Below are positions 36,362 to 48,268 of a stretch of 64,000 nucleotides of DNA, piece after piece; position 1 is the first letter of the stretch, and every line of letters begins with the position of its first letter. Origin of the DNA: Viola odorata (Eukaryota; Streptophyta; Magnoliopsida; Malpighiales; Violaceae); contig OY829543.1 in NCBI GenBank assembly GCA_963691705.1, positions 51,936,564-52,000,563 on the forward strand. Reading direction: 5' to 3'. The notes beneath the pieces are model-generated. The model did no database searches. It had not been told where the DNA came from and was given only the letters and a program-made list of their open reading frames with translations. Position numbers and translations under genes: made by a program.

Positions 36362-38284
36362 CCTTTTTTTATTAAAAAAGGAAAAAGTCAGAAATTGGCA
36401 CATGTACTTGCATTGATTGACTAATTTAGCACCTCCTTCGTAAAAACGATTTAAAAGGCACCCCCACTTGACTAATATGACACTTTTGAGTTTTGACACT
36501 CGTCATTGACGCCGTCCGTCCTCCACCGTTAACTGCTGACGTGTCATGCCACGTGGTATGACACATCATCAACATGATGACGTGGCATGCCACGTCTGAA
36601 AAAATATAATTAATTTTAAAAAAATCATTAAAAAAATATAATTAATTTTAAAAATTCAAAAAAAAAATAATTAATTATAAAAATTCAGAAAAATAATGTA
36701 ATTAATTTTAAAAATTTAAAAAATTTAATTTAATTAATTATAAAAAATACTTTAATTAATTTTAAAAATTCAGAAAAATAATATAATTAATTTTAAAAAT
36801 TCAGAAAAATAATATTATTAATTTTAAAAATTCAAAAAAATAATGTAATTAATTTTAAAAAAATTTAAAAATAATATAATTAATTCTAAAAATACTTTAA
36901 TTAATTTTAAAAATTTAGAAAAATAATTTAATTAATTTTTAAAATCTAGAAAAATACTGTGATTAATTTTAAACACGCAAAAATGTAATTAGTTTTCATG
37001 ACTAGTGGCTGGAAACGCCGGAATTGGAGTGGGAACACCATCCCCCACTGCCGATTCGGCAAACCCAAACATAAACTAAATATGAAGATCTACGCAGGAA
37101 ATTAATAATTTTCATGACCAACGGCTGGAAAACCAAGCCCGCTGGAGCTCCTACCATAACCGGCAACTACAATAGTCTGTACCGTTGTCACAGATCTAGC
37201 GCACCACCACCACACCACCGCCACAATAGATTTGGCGCCAAAATCGGAGTGGGAACACCATCCCTAATTAGTATGTAGCCTAATAAGACACACCAATGTT
37301 ACATCCTCCTCACAGCACACTAGTTAGTGAGTTTTACAGAGGTGATTTTGACCCTCAGAATCAGACAATCCTTAAGGAGAGAAAATGACAATTTATGGGA
37401 ATAGAACTTGCATTCCACTAATTAGGCTACATACTAACATTGGGGATGGTGTTCCCACTCCGATTTTGGCGCCAAATCATTGTAGCGGTGGTGCGCTAGA
37501 TCTGTGACAACGGTACAGACTATTGCAGTTGCCGGTTATGGTAGGAGCTCCAACGGGCTTGGTTTTCCAGCTGCTGGTCATGAAAATTATTAATTTCCTA
37601 GGTAAATCTTCATATTTAGTTTATGTTTGGGTTTGCCGAATCGGCAGTGGGGGATGGTGTTCCCACTCCAATTCCGGCGTTTCCAGCCACTAGTCATGAA
37701 AACTAATTACATTTCTGCGTTTTTAAAATTAATCACAGTATTTTTCTAGATTTTAAAAATTAATTAAATTATTTTTCTAAATTTTTAAAATTAATTAAAG
37801 TATTTTTAGAATTTTTAGAATTAATTACATTATTTTTTAGAATTTTTAAAATTAATAATATTATTTTTCTGAATTTTTAAAATTAATTAAAGTATTTTTT
37901 ATAAATTTTATAATTAATTAAATTAAATTTTCTTAATTTTTAAAATTAATTACATTATTTTTCTGAATTTTTATAATTAATTATATTATTTTTTGAATTT
38001 TTAAAATTAATTATATTTTTTTTATGAATTTTTAAAAATTAATTATATTTTTTTCAGACGTGGCATGTCACGTCATCATGTTGATGACGTGTCATACCAC
38101 GTGGCATGACACGTCAGCAGTTAACGGTGGAGGACGAACGACGTCAATGACGAGTGTCAAAAGTGTCATATTAGTCAAGTGGAGGTGCTTTTTAAATCGT
38201 TTTGCTAAAGGAGGTGCCAAATTAGTCAATCAATGCAAGTGCAGATACCAATTTCTGACTTTTCTCATTAAAAAAATAAAAATG
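36362..38284. mobile_element. Large foldback (long-terminal-inverted-repeat) element, about 1.9 kb
   Basis: The left arm (about 36362-37290) is repeated in reverse complement as the right arm (about 37397-38284). Examples: CACTTGACTAATATGA at 36465-36480 pairs with TCATATTAGTCAAGTG at 38166-38181, and GGCGCCAAAATCGGAGTGGG at 37234-37253 pairs with its complement ending at 37473. Each arm contains a GACGTGGCATGCCACGTC block, an AT-rich minisatellite (units of TTAATTTTAAAAATTCAGAAAAATAA) and an inner GC-richer block. About 100 bases separate the arms. No transposase. Mutator-like or other foldback class is possible; the exact ends and target duplication could not be fixed because both ends run into A/T homopolymers. 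Confidence 0.85.
36600..36960. repeat. AT-rich tandem repeat in the left foldback arm
   Basis: About ten imperfect units of 30-40 bases with the core TTAATTTTAAAAATTCAGAA. The mirror array is at about 37735-38050 in the right arm. Confidence 0.75.
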
Positions 38285-39853
38285 GTTTAATAACCTTTTA
38301 ACCTCTCTAATTACCACAATAAATCTCTTATTACACAGAACTTTATGCTACCGGCGCTGAGAGGTTTGAGTTTGAGTTGGGCAATTTCGCTCTCCCCCAT
38401 TTTGCAAAGGACAAAACCAACTCTGCTTGATAATTTCCAAACCATAAACCGCCGCCTTCTTCACCATCAACGGCGCCGTCCAGTACATCCTGCTCTGAAG
38501 AATCTTCACTCTCCTCCGTCGCCTTCCTTACTCAGTTTGGCTCCAAATCGGTGGCGACACTAGGCCTGCCTCACTCTCTTTGCCGTTGATAATCTCCCCC
38601 AAAATCGGCTGTTGTGCTGCTGCTAATACTCATTCCTGTACTTTCCCCAAGATCTTCCAAAGGAGGGATAACTTTCTAATCTAGTTTATTTACGATAATT
38701 TTGCGAGAACATTGAGAATTTTCTTAAATCATGCCACCATTTAGCTTCTTTATGATATTGCTGCATGCTTGTGTTAACTATCATGCACATTATCCATCTG
38801 ATTGGGATTCATATCTTATAGGATAATTTCAGGTATGTTACCAGATTAGTTGAACTCTTTATTAAGTATATGCTCTTAATATTGTGGCATGACTATGTTT
38901 TATATAACCTCTGTTGTTGAAAGAAAACTGATAAGAATATGTTCCTTTTATTATTTTCTGATGGATGAATTTGATTTTATCTTTAGGGTTTTGCAGAAAG
39001 TAAAGTCTATCTTTGTTTCTCTGTTTTGGTGTGATTATTAATTAGTAAAAGAAAAGCACAACCTGATATATTTAACTTACGTGGGTGTAATTTTCCTTTT
39101 CTGCTGTAGTTTATGGCTATCAATCTTATCAAACCCAAGAGCATGAAAAATGTATGACGTTTCCTTTAAGGAAAAATGAAGATGTTACTTAGCATCTATG
39201 ATCACTTTTTCCTTTGAGGTTAAATGTTATTGTTCCCTTTGCAGGTGTAGATTTTAAGATCAAGAGAGTCTGTTAGGCGGGGAAGTTGAAGCTTACAATT
39301 TGAGGTACAGGTAACCAAAGGCTGCAATTTTTTTCCACTCTGGTTTCATTAACATCTTAGGAAATTTTCCCAAGTGTATTGAGAATTTGTTTGTCGCATC
39401 TCAATGGTAATATTATCTGAAGAATTAGAATGTATTAGGAAATACTCAGGCATCACTCTGTATGGTTCAGCATTCACTCAAACTCTGCTTTGCATGCCAA
39501 GCTGACACCTCTGGATGCTGTCAGTAAATTGGAGTTTCATCTCATGTATTTGAACCATCATGGAAAAACTTGTGGCCTGCAAAGCTCTGAATTTTGTGTT
39601 TGAGGGCCTCGTAGCCATGTTGTTAGAAAATTAAATAGGTCATTTGGTATCATTGATGAAATTTGAAGAGAAGTTTCAGAAAGAAACACTGTCCATTAGG
39701 AAAGAAAGTATCCATTCATATACCTTATGATGCAGGTAGCCCTAAAGTTGTAATTTGGTGGAAATTGGTTTTTGGAGAAAATGATTTTCACTTGTGTTTT
39801 CTTGGTTCTCTGTTATTAAAAGAAGTAATAAGAATTTGTGGGATTTGTGATAG
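38285..39853 (+). other. Probable 5' leader and promoter of RGTB
   Basis: GC-richer CT-rich sequence at about 38340-38660, followed by T-rich intron-like DNA up to the RGTB start codon at 39854, suggests that the RGTB 5' UTR is itself spliced. No other gene recognised besides the small ORF at 38345. Confidence 0.35.
38345..38563 (+). other. Small ORF (72 aa), function unknown
   Basis: ATG to TAG, rich in Leu, Arg, Pro and Ser, with a hydrophobic basic N-terminus (MLPALRGLSLSW) that could resemble an organelle-targeting sequence. It lies between the foldback element and RGTB and may be an upstream ORF in the RGTB 5' leader, an exon of a separate small gene, or chance. I recognise no domain. 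Confidence 0.25.
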
Positions 39854-42295
39854 ATGGGGGAGCTGGCTGTTGACACACATGTTAATTACATTTTATCAGT
39901 TGAGAAGGTATGTTCTTGTCTGCCCTTCCTTCTATTCTTATTTTAATTGTTTTGTCTTAATTTTTTCATAATCTTATATGATTCTCTTTTGGTTTTTGGT
40001 TGTGTAATTGTAGGGGAAGGATAGTTTTGAATCTGTAGTGATGGAACACTTACGGATGAATGGTGCTTATTGGGGATTGACCACTCTGGATCTTCTGGGA
40101 AAGCTTCATGTTGTGGATTCAGATGAAGTAATTCAGTGGATAATGCAATGCCAACACGAGTCTGGTTAGTTAAAAAAATTGAAGATTCTTGATCTGTTTA
40201 ATATTTATCTCGCAACCTTATTTTTGCACTTGGTATGCATTGGTCTGGCTTGTAGGAAGAAAAAAATAAATGTTTATTCCTTGGCAATCTTATTTTATGC
40301 ACATATCTTCATTTTAGTCCTGTTGTAGAAAACACTCCCTGTTATGTTTCCATGAATAAAGTAGTTGAAAGTTGAATGGATAATCTCTTCGCTATCAACC
40401 ATGATATTCAGTTGAGGTGTTTTTTGCCAAATACATCCGCAATTTCTAACCTAGGACCAAATTGTCTTTGGGGGACTACACTGTTTCTAAAGCTGTTATT
40501 CTATTGTTAGTATTTTGTGCTGTTTAATGAGTAGTTTAATGATAAGAAAGTAATAATTGATGATGGCTGTTGAGGATAGCTGATGATTTATTTGCTATGC
40601 AGGTGGATTTGGTGGTAATATTGGGCACGATCCTCATATTCTTTATACTCTTAGTGCTGTACAAGTTTTGGTCCTTTTTGACAAACTAAATGTTCTTGAC
40701 ATAGACAGGGTTTCAAACTGTATCCTTGTTGCTTTATTTGGAGGCCGTGAGGTGGCCCACATTTTATTTGAGATTTCTTTTATATTTTGCTGTATATAAT
40801 TACTTGGACTTACTATCCTTATTGCTTTTGTTCGTGTCATAACTACAAGTTGTATCATCTCAAGTGCCTATCGATGAATTTTGCTGTAACTTCACCTCTT
40901 AGGTAGCTGAAAGATATAAGACTATACGGAATCTACAACTTGTTCCATTCAGAAAGCAATGTCTGAGCAGGAGTGACAGATTGTATTGAGGATCCAAAGC
41001 TTCACGATTCATGAGCCACCCATTTCTTGGTTTTCTTAATTTTGAATTCAGATGTTGCCGGTCTACAGAATGAAGATGGATCATTTTCTGGTGACATGTG
41101 GGGAGAAGTGGACACCAGGTAATCTTCTTACACTCCTTTATTATGGTACTGTTATTTGTAAACTTTAGTTTAAGAAATTTATTCTTTTTTCTAGGTTCTC
41201 TTATATTGCCATATGTTGTCTCTCCATATTACACCGTCTGGATAAAATCAATGTGGAGAAGGCAGTGGACTACATCGTAAGCTGCAAAAATGTGGATGGT
41301 GGATTTGGATGTACTCCAGGTGCCGAGTCTCATGCCGGACAGAGTATGCTTCTTTTTTTTACTCTTGAATTTTTTTATAGTATTTTGGTTTTTGAGTGTG
41401 TTTTTCACTTCTATTCCTGAAGCCATGAAATAGTTTCCTTAATCACTATTAATTTGTAAGATATTGACTGTCAAAAATCCATGCTAAAAACTAACTACTT
41501 TCTTGTTCACATTCTGCCTTTAGATTTTTGCTGTGTGGCTGCCCTTGCAATCACAGGTTCCCTACATCATGTCGACAAGGCTCTTAGGATGGTGGTTATG
41601 TGAGAGGCAAGTCAAATCTGGAGGTCTGAATGGCCGCCCGGAGAAACTTCCTGATGTGAGTATTGCATTCAAGGATGAGTTAGTTTGGATGAACATCCTC
41701 AAAGTTTCTTCTAATAAAGGATAAGTTAAACCGCTTCAGGTTTGCTATTCATGGTGGGTTCTTTCTAGCTTGATTATGATCGACAGAGTTCATTGGATTA
41801 GCAAGGAAAAGCTCGTTAAGTTCATCTTAAACTGTCAGGTTAGGCTCGTATTGCATGAACTGTGATCATCTTTCAGATCATTTTAGTGATCATGGGTTGT
41901 TCATGATGCATACCGGGCATTATCATGGAATTTGCAGGACACGGAGAACGGAGGAATTTCAGACAGGCCTGATGATGCAGTTGACGTCTTCCATACTTAT
42001 TTTGGAGTAGCTGGTATTTTGCAATAGACTCGATTAGCATAGCCATACCTCGGCTTGTTCTTTCCAATCTTTTTTATTCTTTTCACCCACAGCTATTATG
42101 ACATTCCCTTCTCATAGGCCACGGCGAGTGTTGTATGCATCGTGTGGACTGGGAGATATCATGTATTAAGTTGTTCTAACCATGTTTTTTTTTCTTGATT
42201 CAGGACTTTCACTTCTCGAGTATCCAGGACTGAAAGCCATAGACCCAGCTTACGCGTTGCCCGTGGATGTTGTAAATAGGATTTTCTTCGGCTGA
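39854..42295 (+). pseudogene. RGTB1: Rab geranylgeranyl transferase beta subunit, frameshifted
   Basis: Beta subunit of geranylgeranyl transferase II, which with the alpha subunit and Rab escort protein attaches two geranylgeranyl groups to Rab GTPases. Coding exons: 39854-39907, 40014-40164, 40603-40719, 41052-41118, 41195-41343, 41524-41655, 41740-41838, 41938-42013, 42204-42295. All splice sites are canonical and phases agree, except that exon 6 is out of phase by one (net loss of 2 or gain of 1 base) at about 41579-41583, between GTCGACAAG and CTCTTAGGATGG. The frame as it stands stops at TGA 41601-41603 after about 205 residues; the intact family length is about 313. Alpha-alpha barrel repeats ([53 protein letters not shown]) are clear. 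The zinc-ligand region (Asp and Cys of D-VCYSWW, His of VFHTYFG) lies after the break. Everything else looks preserved, so the lesion is recent or a sequence error; it may be a working gene. Confidence 0.85.
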
Positions 42296-42784
42296 TAATT
42301 GTTTCCGGTAAGAAATTCATTGCAGAGTTCTGGAAACTACTTTACTATTGGTTCTTTACTACTCACGGTGTGCTATTATTCTCCTGTTGGATTCCAATGC
42401 AACAAGTATAGTTACTGCAAAAAAAAACCAGTTTGACGATAGAGTAAATACAATAGAGCCGGAGTATGATTCCAAGATTTTTTCAAACCTAAAATATTTG
42501 TGTTGGGATAAAAATATGCTCTGTTTAGACATTTTAAATAGGTATCCTTTTATCAAACTAATGCATGATACATAACAATTATTCAGCTTCCTTAGAGTTC
42601 CCATCGTCCTTCCCGGATGCCAAGACACTAATTTTTATTAATCTTTTATTCTAGCTAAAAGCTATTGTCAAACCTAAATGGAGCGCGATGGACTCCGTTG
42701 CTTAGAGCTTGGCAGGGCAAGTGATACAAGGGCCGCAGGAGAGTATATCATTGTCTAACGCTAATAAACAGGTAAAACATTTAC
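42296..42784. other. Convergent 3' region between RGTB and terpene synthase
   Basis: 3' UTR sequence of both genes is expected here. No repeat or RNA gene was seen; a 75-codon ORF at 42348 has no recognisable similarity. Confidence 0.4.
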
Positions 42785-45700
42785 TCATACTGTAAGGTGA
42801 TCGATAATCACCGATGCGATTGTACTCTTGATTCTCTGGTCAGGGGCTCCGTGCCCATCTCCGAATTGATAAACGCATTGAACCGTGCGAGCAAAGTTAG
42901 CAACTATTTCAATGAAAGATTTTGGGAAAGGTGAGTTTGTGACTGATCTTGCTTTGTTCATCTTCTTCCATGTTTCGTCGATCAAATCTGTTATGTATTT
43001 AGGAGCTTGTTCTTCAGAATTCCCAGTTTCTTGAATGTAACACTGTATTGAATTAACATCTTCTCCTCTCTCTATCTCCGCCTGTATTGTTATAATCAAC
43101 GGAAAAACATGGATTATTCTTTTTATTAATATATATGCAATATAAGTTAGCAAAATATTAGTTTTTTTATACATAATTAAACACCAAGTTTTAAATTCAC
43201 AAAAATAGTTCAAGAAAAAGTATTGAAAGGTGCCATCCTACCGATATAGAAAAATCTGCATTCGAACCGGGCGGATATGGAAAGAGGTTGGGGTATTTAA
43301 AAAACTACATAAAATCTGTAAGTTTATAAATTTTTTACTCTCGATCTTATAGTTTTAAAACTTGCAATAAATATAAACACTAATTATTTCATAAATTTTG
43401 TAATTTTAACATTTTTTGGGAGTTGAATTTATTTTTTTACCTTTGAAGTGACCAAGTCGTTGTGAAGCCGAAAAAGTAAGGAAGGTAAGCGCACGAGTTG
43501 ATGGTAATTTTCCAAGCAATCTAACGCCTCTTGTGTAATATTTTGAGTCACTAGAAAATAAGCATGAACAAGTATGACACACCCTGATGAAGAAATCCAA
43601 CCATTGCTCATGTATTCCTTCAAAGTTGGTGTATTCTTCGAAAAAATCCATTGTGCTTCCAAAAGAAATGCTCCACATAAATCTGCCCACTGATTTTTAA
43701 AACAAAAACTAGTGATATTAAGAAATGATAATAATAACATAGAAACTAAAGTTTAGAAAATTGGACCGATAGATTGAACTAAGAAAATAAAAGGTTCAAA
43801 GACATTTTAGCATGATCCGAATAGTTGGTATTTTTTTAATATTGTCAGAAACTTTCTACAAAATTCGAGACTGATCCAAACTCATTTAACGTTTGAAATA
43901 AAAAATAAAAAATCAACCGGTTGAACCGTCAAACTAAACTTAGTTCGCCCGATTTACTGGTTGAACTGGCCAAATTACCAGTTTTATACTAGATCAATCA
44001 AAAACCAATTTTGGACCAAAATCAGATCAAAAACCCGATCGATTTTGATTTTATTGGTTGGACTGACCGGTTCGATCCGCTTATCAAAACTTTAATAGAA
44101 ACTGTATTAATTTGTACTTACAACTTTTCTCAAGTGAGATGTAATGTTAACGTCATGTTCTTTCATGCTATGATACGCCATTTCATTGACGGTGTTGTAT
44201 AGAGCTAAGAAGAACACTTTCAAGTATGAAGGAAGGTTCTCCGTTGCACTGATATCCCATCTACATGATCAATATCATCAAATAAGAATTAAGTTAACTT
44301 TATTGCTAGTATGAAATCAATAATGTACAATACGAAATCAAAATAACAAAAAAAAAAAACTTAATTAAAGGTGCAAAATGAAAGTGTTTTTTTTCTATAT
44401 ATTTAAAATTCGATCGAAATTAGAATATCTCCTTATACAATTCGTTAATATCAAATGTTTATATTTAATCAACATGCGAGCGATCTGATATTTTTATCTT
44501 TTAAGTGCATGTCATAAGTTCGATCATTATATATAGACAAATATATACCTTTGGACTGCATTCGTAAATGACTGTAGTTCGTCGAGCGAACCGTAAACGT
44601 CATAGATGTCGTCGAGAGTAGACAAAAGAGCCATCACCTTAGTCAAGTTTACGCGGGTTTCATTAAAACAATTCGGCTCAATCACAATCCCGACAGCCGA
44701 AAAGAAGCATTCCACCACCCTGTCTCTAGCAAAACTCAACTTTCCCGCTAGGCCCATGCTTTTCCACCAACTAAACAAATTAATGAGTATCAAATTTTCA
44801 ATTCACTAAAATAATAGTTAGAAATATATATTTCGTAACTCAACGATACTTACCGATCAATTGATGATTTCTTACTAATTTTTGAGTAAGTGGGCTTATT
44901 GCTTCTTTTTTTTTAATTATGTCATTCATCAAAAGAAACATGATTTGTGACTAATCACTAAAATAAAAAAAATTCTGCTTGAAACTTACATAAGTGAAAT
45001 TATATTTTACGTTGAATTAATTTTCATTTAAATACAAGTTTGCAAAATTCAAACTTTATCGATCAATTTATCAGAAACTGCACTCAAAAGTCATGAGTTA
45101 TTATAAGTGATCAGTTAATTTTTTCAATTCTTTTTACTTTTCCTTTATCTTACCTTGAAACATGTAGAAGCTCCATTTTTAGCATTGACTGAACCATATT
45201 GAAATCTAACTTGGCAAGTTCAAGGAGGAGAAGATTTGCATTGTCCCTCTTAGCATATGCTTCAATATACCACCTGGCTTCAACTCTCTGCATTCTCCTC
45301 ATCAAAGGAAGCTCCATTGCATGATTCATCACTTGCTCCACAAATGAGTTTGCTCCTGAATTTTCCACAATCCTCTTGTTGAGTTCTTTGCTAGTGAATT
45401 CTCTTGCCTCTTCTAACAACTTTTCTCCTTCAAAACCATGGTACGAAGCCTCATACAAACTCAACAATCCTTCCATGTCAGTGCTAAGACATGCCATGAA
45501 ATTGCCCTTATCATCAACAAAACTTCTAAACACATCTGCCATCGTATAACAACAAAACAAAATTATCATAACCGAACCGAACATCGAACCAAATTATTAA
45601 TAAATTATAGGTTACAAAAATTGATGTTGCAATCATGCATGGGTATAATTAGGTAGAAAAATGTAAGTGAAAAGAATTAGGATGACACACACACCTTGAG

Positions 45701-46959
45701 AGACCTGAAAGCCATGATCTCTAAGAAGTCTGAAGCTGAGTGCGGTGGCGTGGAGAGTAGTTTTGTTGTCATCAACCTTAAATTCCTTTGTTGATGCAAT
45801 TTTATGGAGAGAATTATGAATGCAGTTGCGAAATCGACATCTCAGACCCAGTCTTTCTATGTCATCTATCAGTTCAAGCAAACCCAATTTGTCTTCTTCT
45901 ACTTCTTTGTTGATCAAACACCTCATTACATCCTCCTCTAGCTTCGTTGCTCTGTCCTTGCTTGTTTGCATCTACAAAACTCACACAAAATGTGAGTATC
46001 AACCAAAAGACTATAAGTTAAGGTTTTGTGTATTAAACAAAAGTATTATAACGTGATAAAGAAGTTGTCCAAAAGGCTTAACTTTTAATAATAAGGTAAA
46101 GAGAGATTAGAAGAGAAAAATATTAATAATTTTCTGGATTTTTTTCTTCTTTTTCATATTTTTAAATAATATTCCTATTTTTTATTTTTCTTGAAAAAAA
46201 TCTCACTTTTTAAAAATATTTTCTTCTTTTTTCTGGAATTTGTTTGTTTCTTAAGAACTTTTTACTCCCTCCGGTTTTTATTAAACGACTTTTATTATTT
46301 GGGCACCCATATTAAGGAAGCCGGATGATTCACTATTTGAGACAAATTTGCCCCGAATTTTTTCTCGGACGTACGTTCGAAAAAAAGTACGGAATTTTTT
46401 GGGGTCAAATAGTGAATCATCCGATTTTCTCAATATGCGTGCCCAAATAGTAAAAGTCGTTTAATTAGTACCGGAGGGAGTACATTTTTTTCCTTTTTTG
46501 AATTTTATTTCTTTGGACTTTTCTGAAATGATCTTTAATTTATAGATTTTATTTAAAATAAAATCATTTTCTTATTTGTTGTAACAGATTGTTTTTTTTT
46601 TCAAGTTGACTGTTAGTGGAACCCAAAAAAATTATTATAAAAGTGTCTAAGCGAGAAAAAATTAGTGGGTAAAATGTCCAACGGTATAAATATTAGTAGT
46701 AAAAACAGACAAAGTTAATGTCAGCCAAAAATAATTTTAACCATTGAACTTATGACGGAGAAAAACATAACGCAATCTCAAACAGAACCTAATTCGTTAC
46801 CTTAGTATCATTTCTCAAGCATTCTAAGGAATCATGGCTCCAAATACTTGGCTGGTAATTTGCTGACCGTCTTCCGGCGACTTGGTGGTTACCGGAGCAA
46901 ATGGCAAGATCAGGAAGAGTCTGCTGGGAAACATATTCTCTTATTGTATTTGCATCCAT
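42785..46959 (-). CDS. Terpene synthase, TPS-b subfamily
   Basis: Coding exons 46959-46801, 45971-45695, 45535-45154, 44770-44549, 44260-44122, 43689-43441 and 43081-42785 give 574 aa with canonical splice sites; seven exons is the standard layout of angiosperm class III TPS genes. It ionises a prenyl diphosphate and cyclises or rearranges the carbocation. Motifs: RRSANYQPSIW (30-40) is RR(x)8W; LYEASYHGFEGE in the alpha-helical N-terminal domain; DDIYD (326-330) binds Mg2+; NDLVTSKAE (470-478) is the NSE/DTE motif. The ATG at 46959 places RR at residue 30, so there is little room for a plastid transit peptide. TPS-b includes monoterpene, isoprene and alpha-farnesene synthases; the product cannot be assigned from sequence. 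The intron at 43690-44121 contains a MITE. Intact, no stop or frameshift. Confidence 0.93.
43748..44095. mobile_element. MITE inside a terpene synthase intron (about 348 bp)
   Basis: Left end AAAGTTTAGAAAATTGGACCGA and right end TCGATCCGCTTATCAAAACTTT are imperfect inverted repeats. TAGAAACT is present on both sides (43740-43747 and 44096-44103); the preceding A is also shared, so the duplication is 8 or 9 bp. This fits hAT or Mutator. Interior has GGTTGAACCGTC-like motifs resembling the element at 22376. Confidence 0.68.
46265..46480. mobile_element. Stowaway-type MITE (216 bp)
   Basis: Ends CTCCCTCCGG and CCGGAGGGAG; TA at 46263-46264 and 46481-46482. Strong palindromic interior (GCCGGATGATTCACTATTTGA against TCAAATAGTGAATCATCCGA). 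It sits in the first intron of the terpene synthase gene. Confidence 0.85.
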
Positions 46960-47594
46960 TTGTATCTATCAAAAAGAAAACTATTTGCAAATACATTATA
47001 CGCCCATCCCTGTACTGTACATCATATATTATTTATACGTGTAATAATGGTATCAACAAATATTTTTTAATTAAAATGCGAAGACCTTGACGTTGTTTTT
47101 TCAACACGTATCTTTAACGTTGTTGAAAACAAAACAAAAAAAATTAATACATGACGTGACTCGTTTTGACATGGGAAAAACGTGGTTATAGTTTATTTTT
47201 GGTTTTCTATTTTTTTTAAAAGAAAAATATAAAACGTATGTGGTAAAATATTTTTTTATTTTTTATTTATTCTTTTAAGTGAACAATTTATGAAAATAAA
47301 ATTATAATTTAAAAAATTAGAAAAATTTTTTTTTTATTTTTTATTTTATGTTTTAAAAGTAAAAAAAGAATAAAAAATCAGAAACATAAACGATCGAGAA
47401 CAAATCGGATTGAGATTTTAACAAAGGTATTTTATAAGTCATGACTCATTCATTGTGTAATTTTCAACAAAAGAGGCTTTTAGTGGAAGGTTGTGTTGAA
47501 AATAAAACAAATACTAAATCACGAATAAATATAACTACAATTATTATCAAGCCTTCCACGAATGGCATTAATATCGTTTAATCATTATCAATAG
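46960..47594. other. Upstream region of the terpene synthase
   Basis: AT-rich DNA, probably the TPS promoter. No gene or repeat identified. Confidence 0.4.
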
Positions 47595-48260
47595 TAGGGC
47601 TGTACAAAAAACCGACCCAACTCGCTTGACCCGTATAACCGATCTCATTCAATCCGTCAAAAAAATATAACCGCCATAACCGCGGATAACGGTTATATAA
47701 CCGACCCGTTATAGTTGGGTTGGGTCGGATAGCAGATTGAATTTTTAAAAACCGCTTATAACCAACCCAACCCACCTATTAACCCTAAGTATATAATCAT
47801 AAGTAAGTTTATAAGAATGACCTTGCAATTATTAATTGAAATTCATTTTTTTAGTTGCATAACAATTCATGAGAATGACCTTTCTGTTTTTCTTGGATCT
47901 ATGGTTGCTGCCACGACCATGGTTGTTAGAAATTGTATTTATTCTCCTTCACAAGGGGCTTTTGGGTTGCAAGAGTAATGGTAGTTGGGTTTGAATATTG
48001 TAGCTGCACTTGATCTTTTGGATGTTTATATTAGAATTGAGTTGTATTTGGTATAGAAATTTTGAATTTCAGGCCAAAATATTATAGAAATTTTTAGTAT
48101 TTCTATAACCGCCAACCCGTGATTAATCGCCTATAACCGCCAGTTGATGGGTTGAGCGGTTATAGGTGGATAACCGGCCCAACCCGACCCACTAAATATT
48201 TGACGGATTGGTGATGGTTATGAGCCATAACCGGCCCAACCCGACCCATGTACAACCCTA
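47595..48260. mobile_element. hAT-type non-autonomous element (666 bp)
   Basis: Begins TAGGGCTGTACA and ends TGTACAACCCTA, with subterminal CCGACCCAA and GGCCCAACCCGACCC repeats. The exact 8-bp duplication ATCAATAG flanks it (47587-47594 and 48261-48268). There is no transposase ORF. Interior is AT-rich, with repeated ATAACCG motifs near both ends. Confidence 0.88.
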
Positions 48261-48268
48261 ATCAATAG

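Noticed and set aside
36600..38050. AT-rich tandem units considered as a CRISPR-like array
   Set aside because: Units are imperfect, have no unique spacers of constant length, and are mirrored in the foldback arms of a plant genome.
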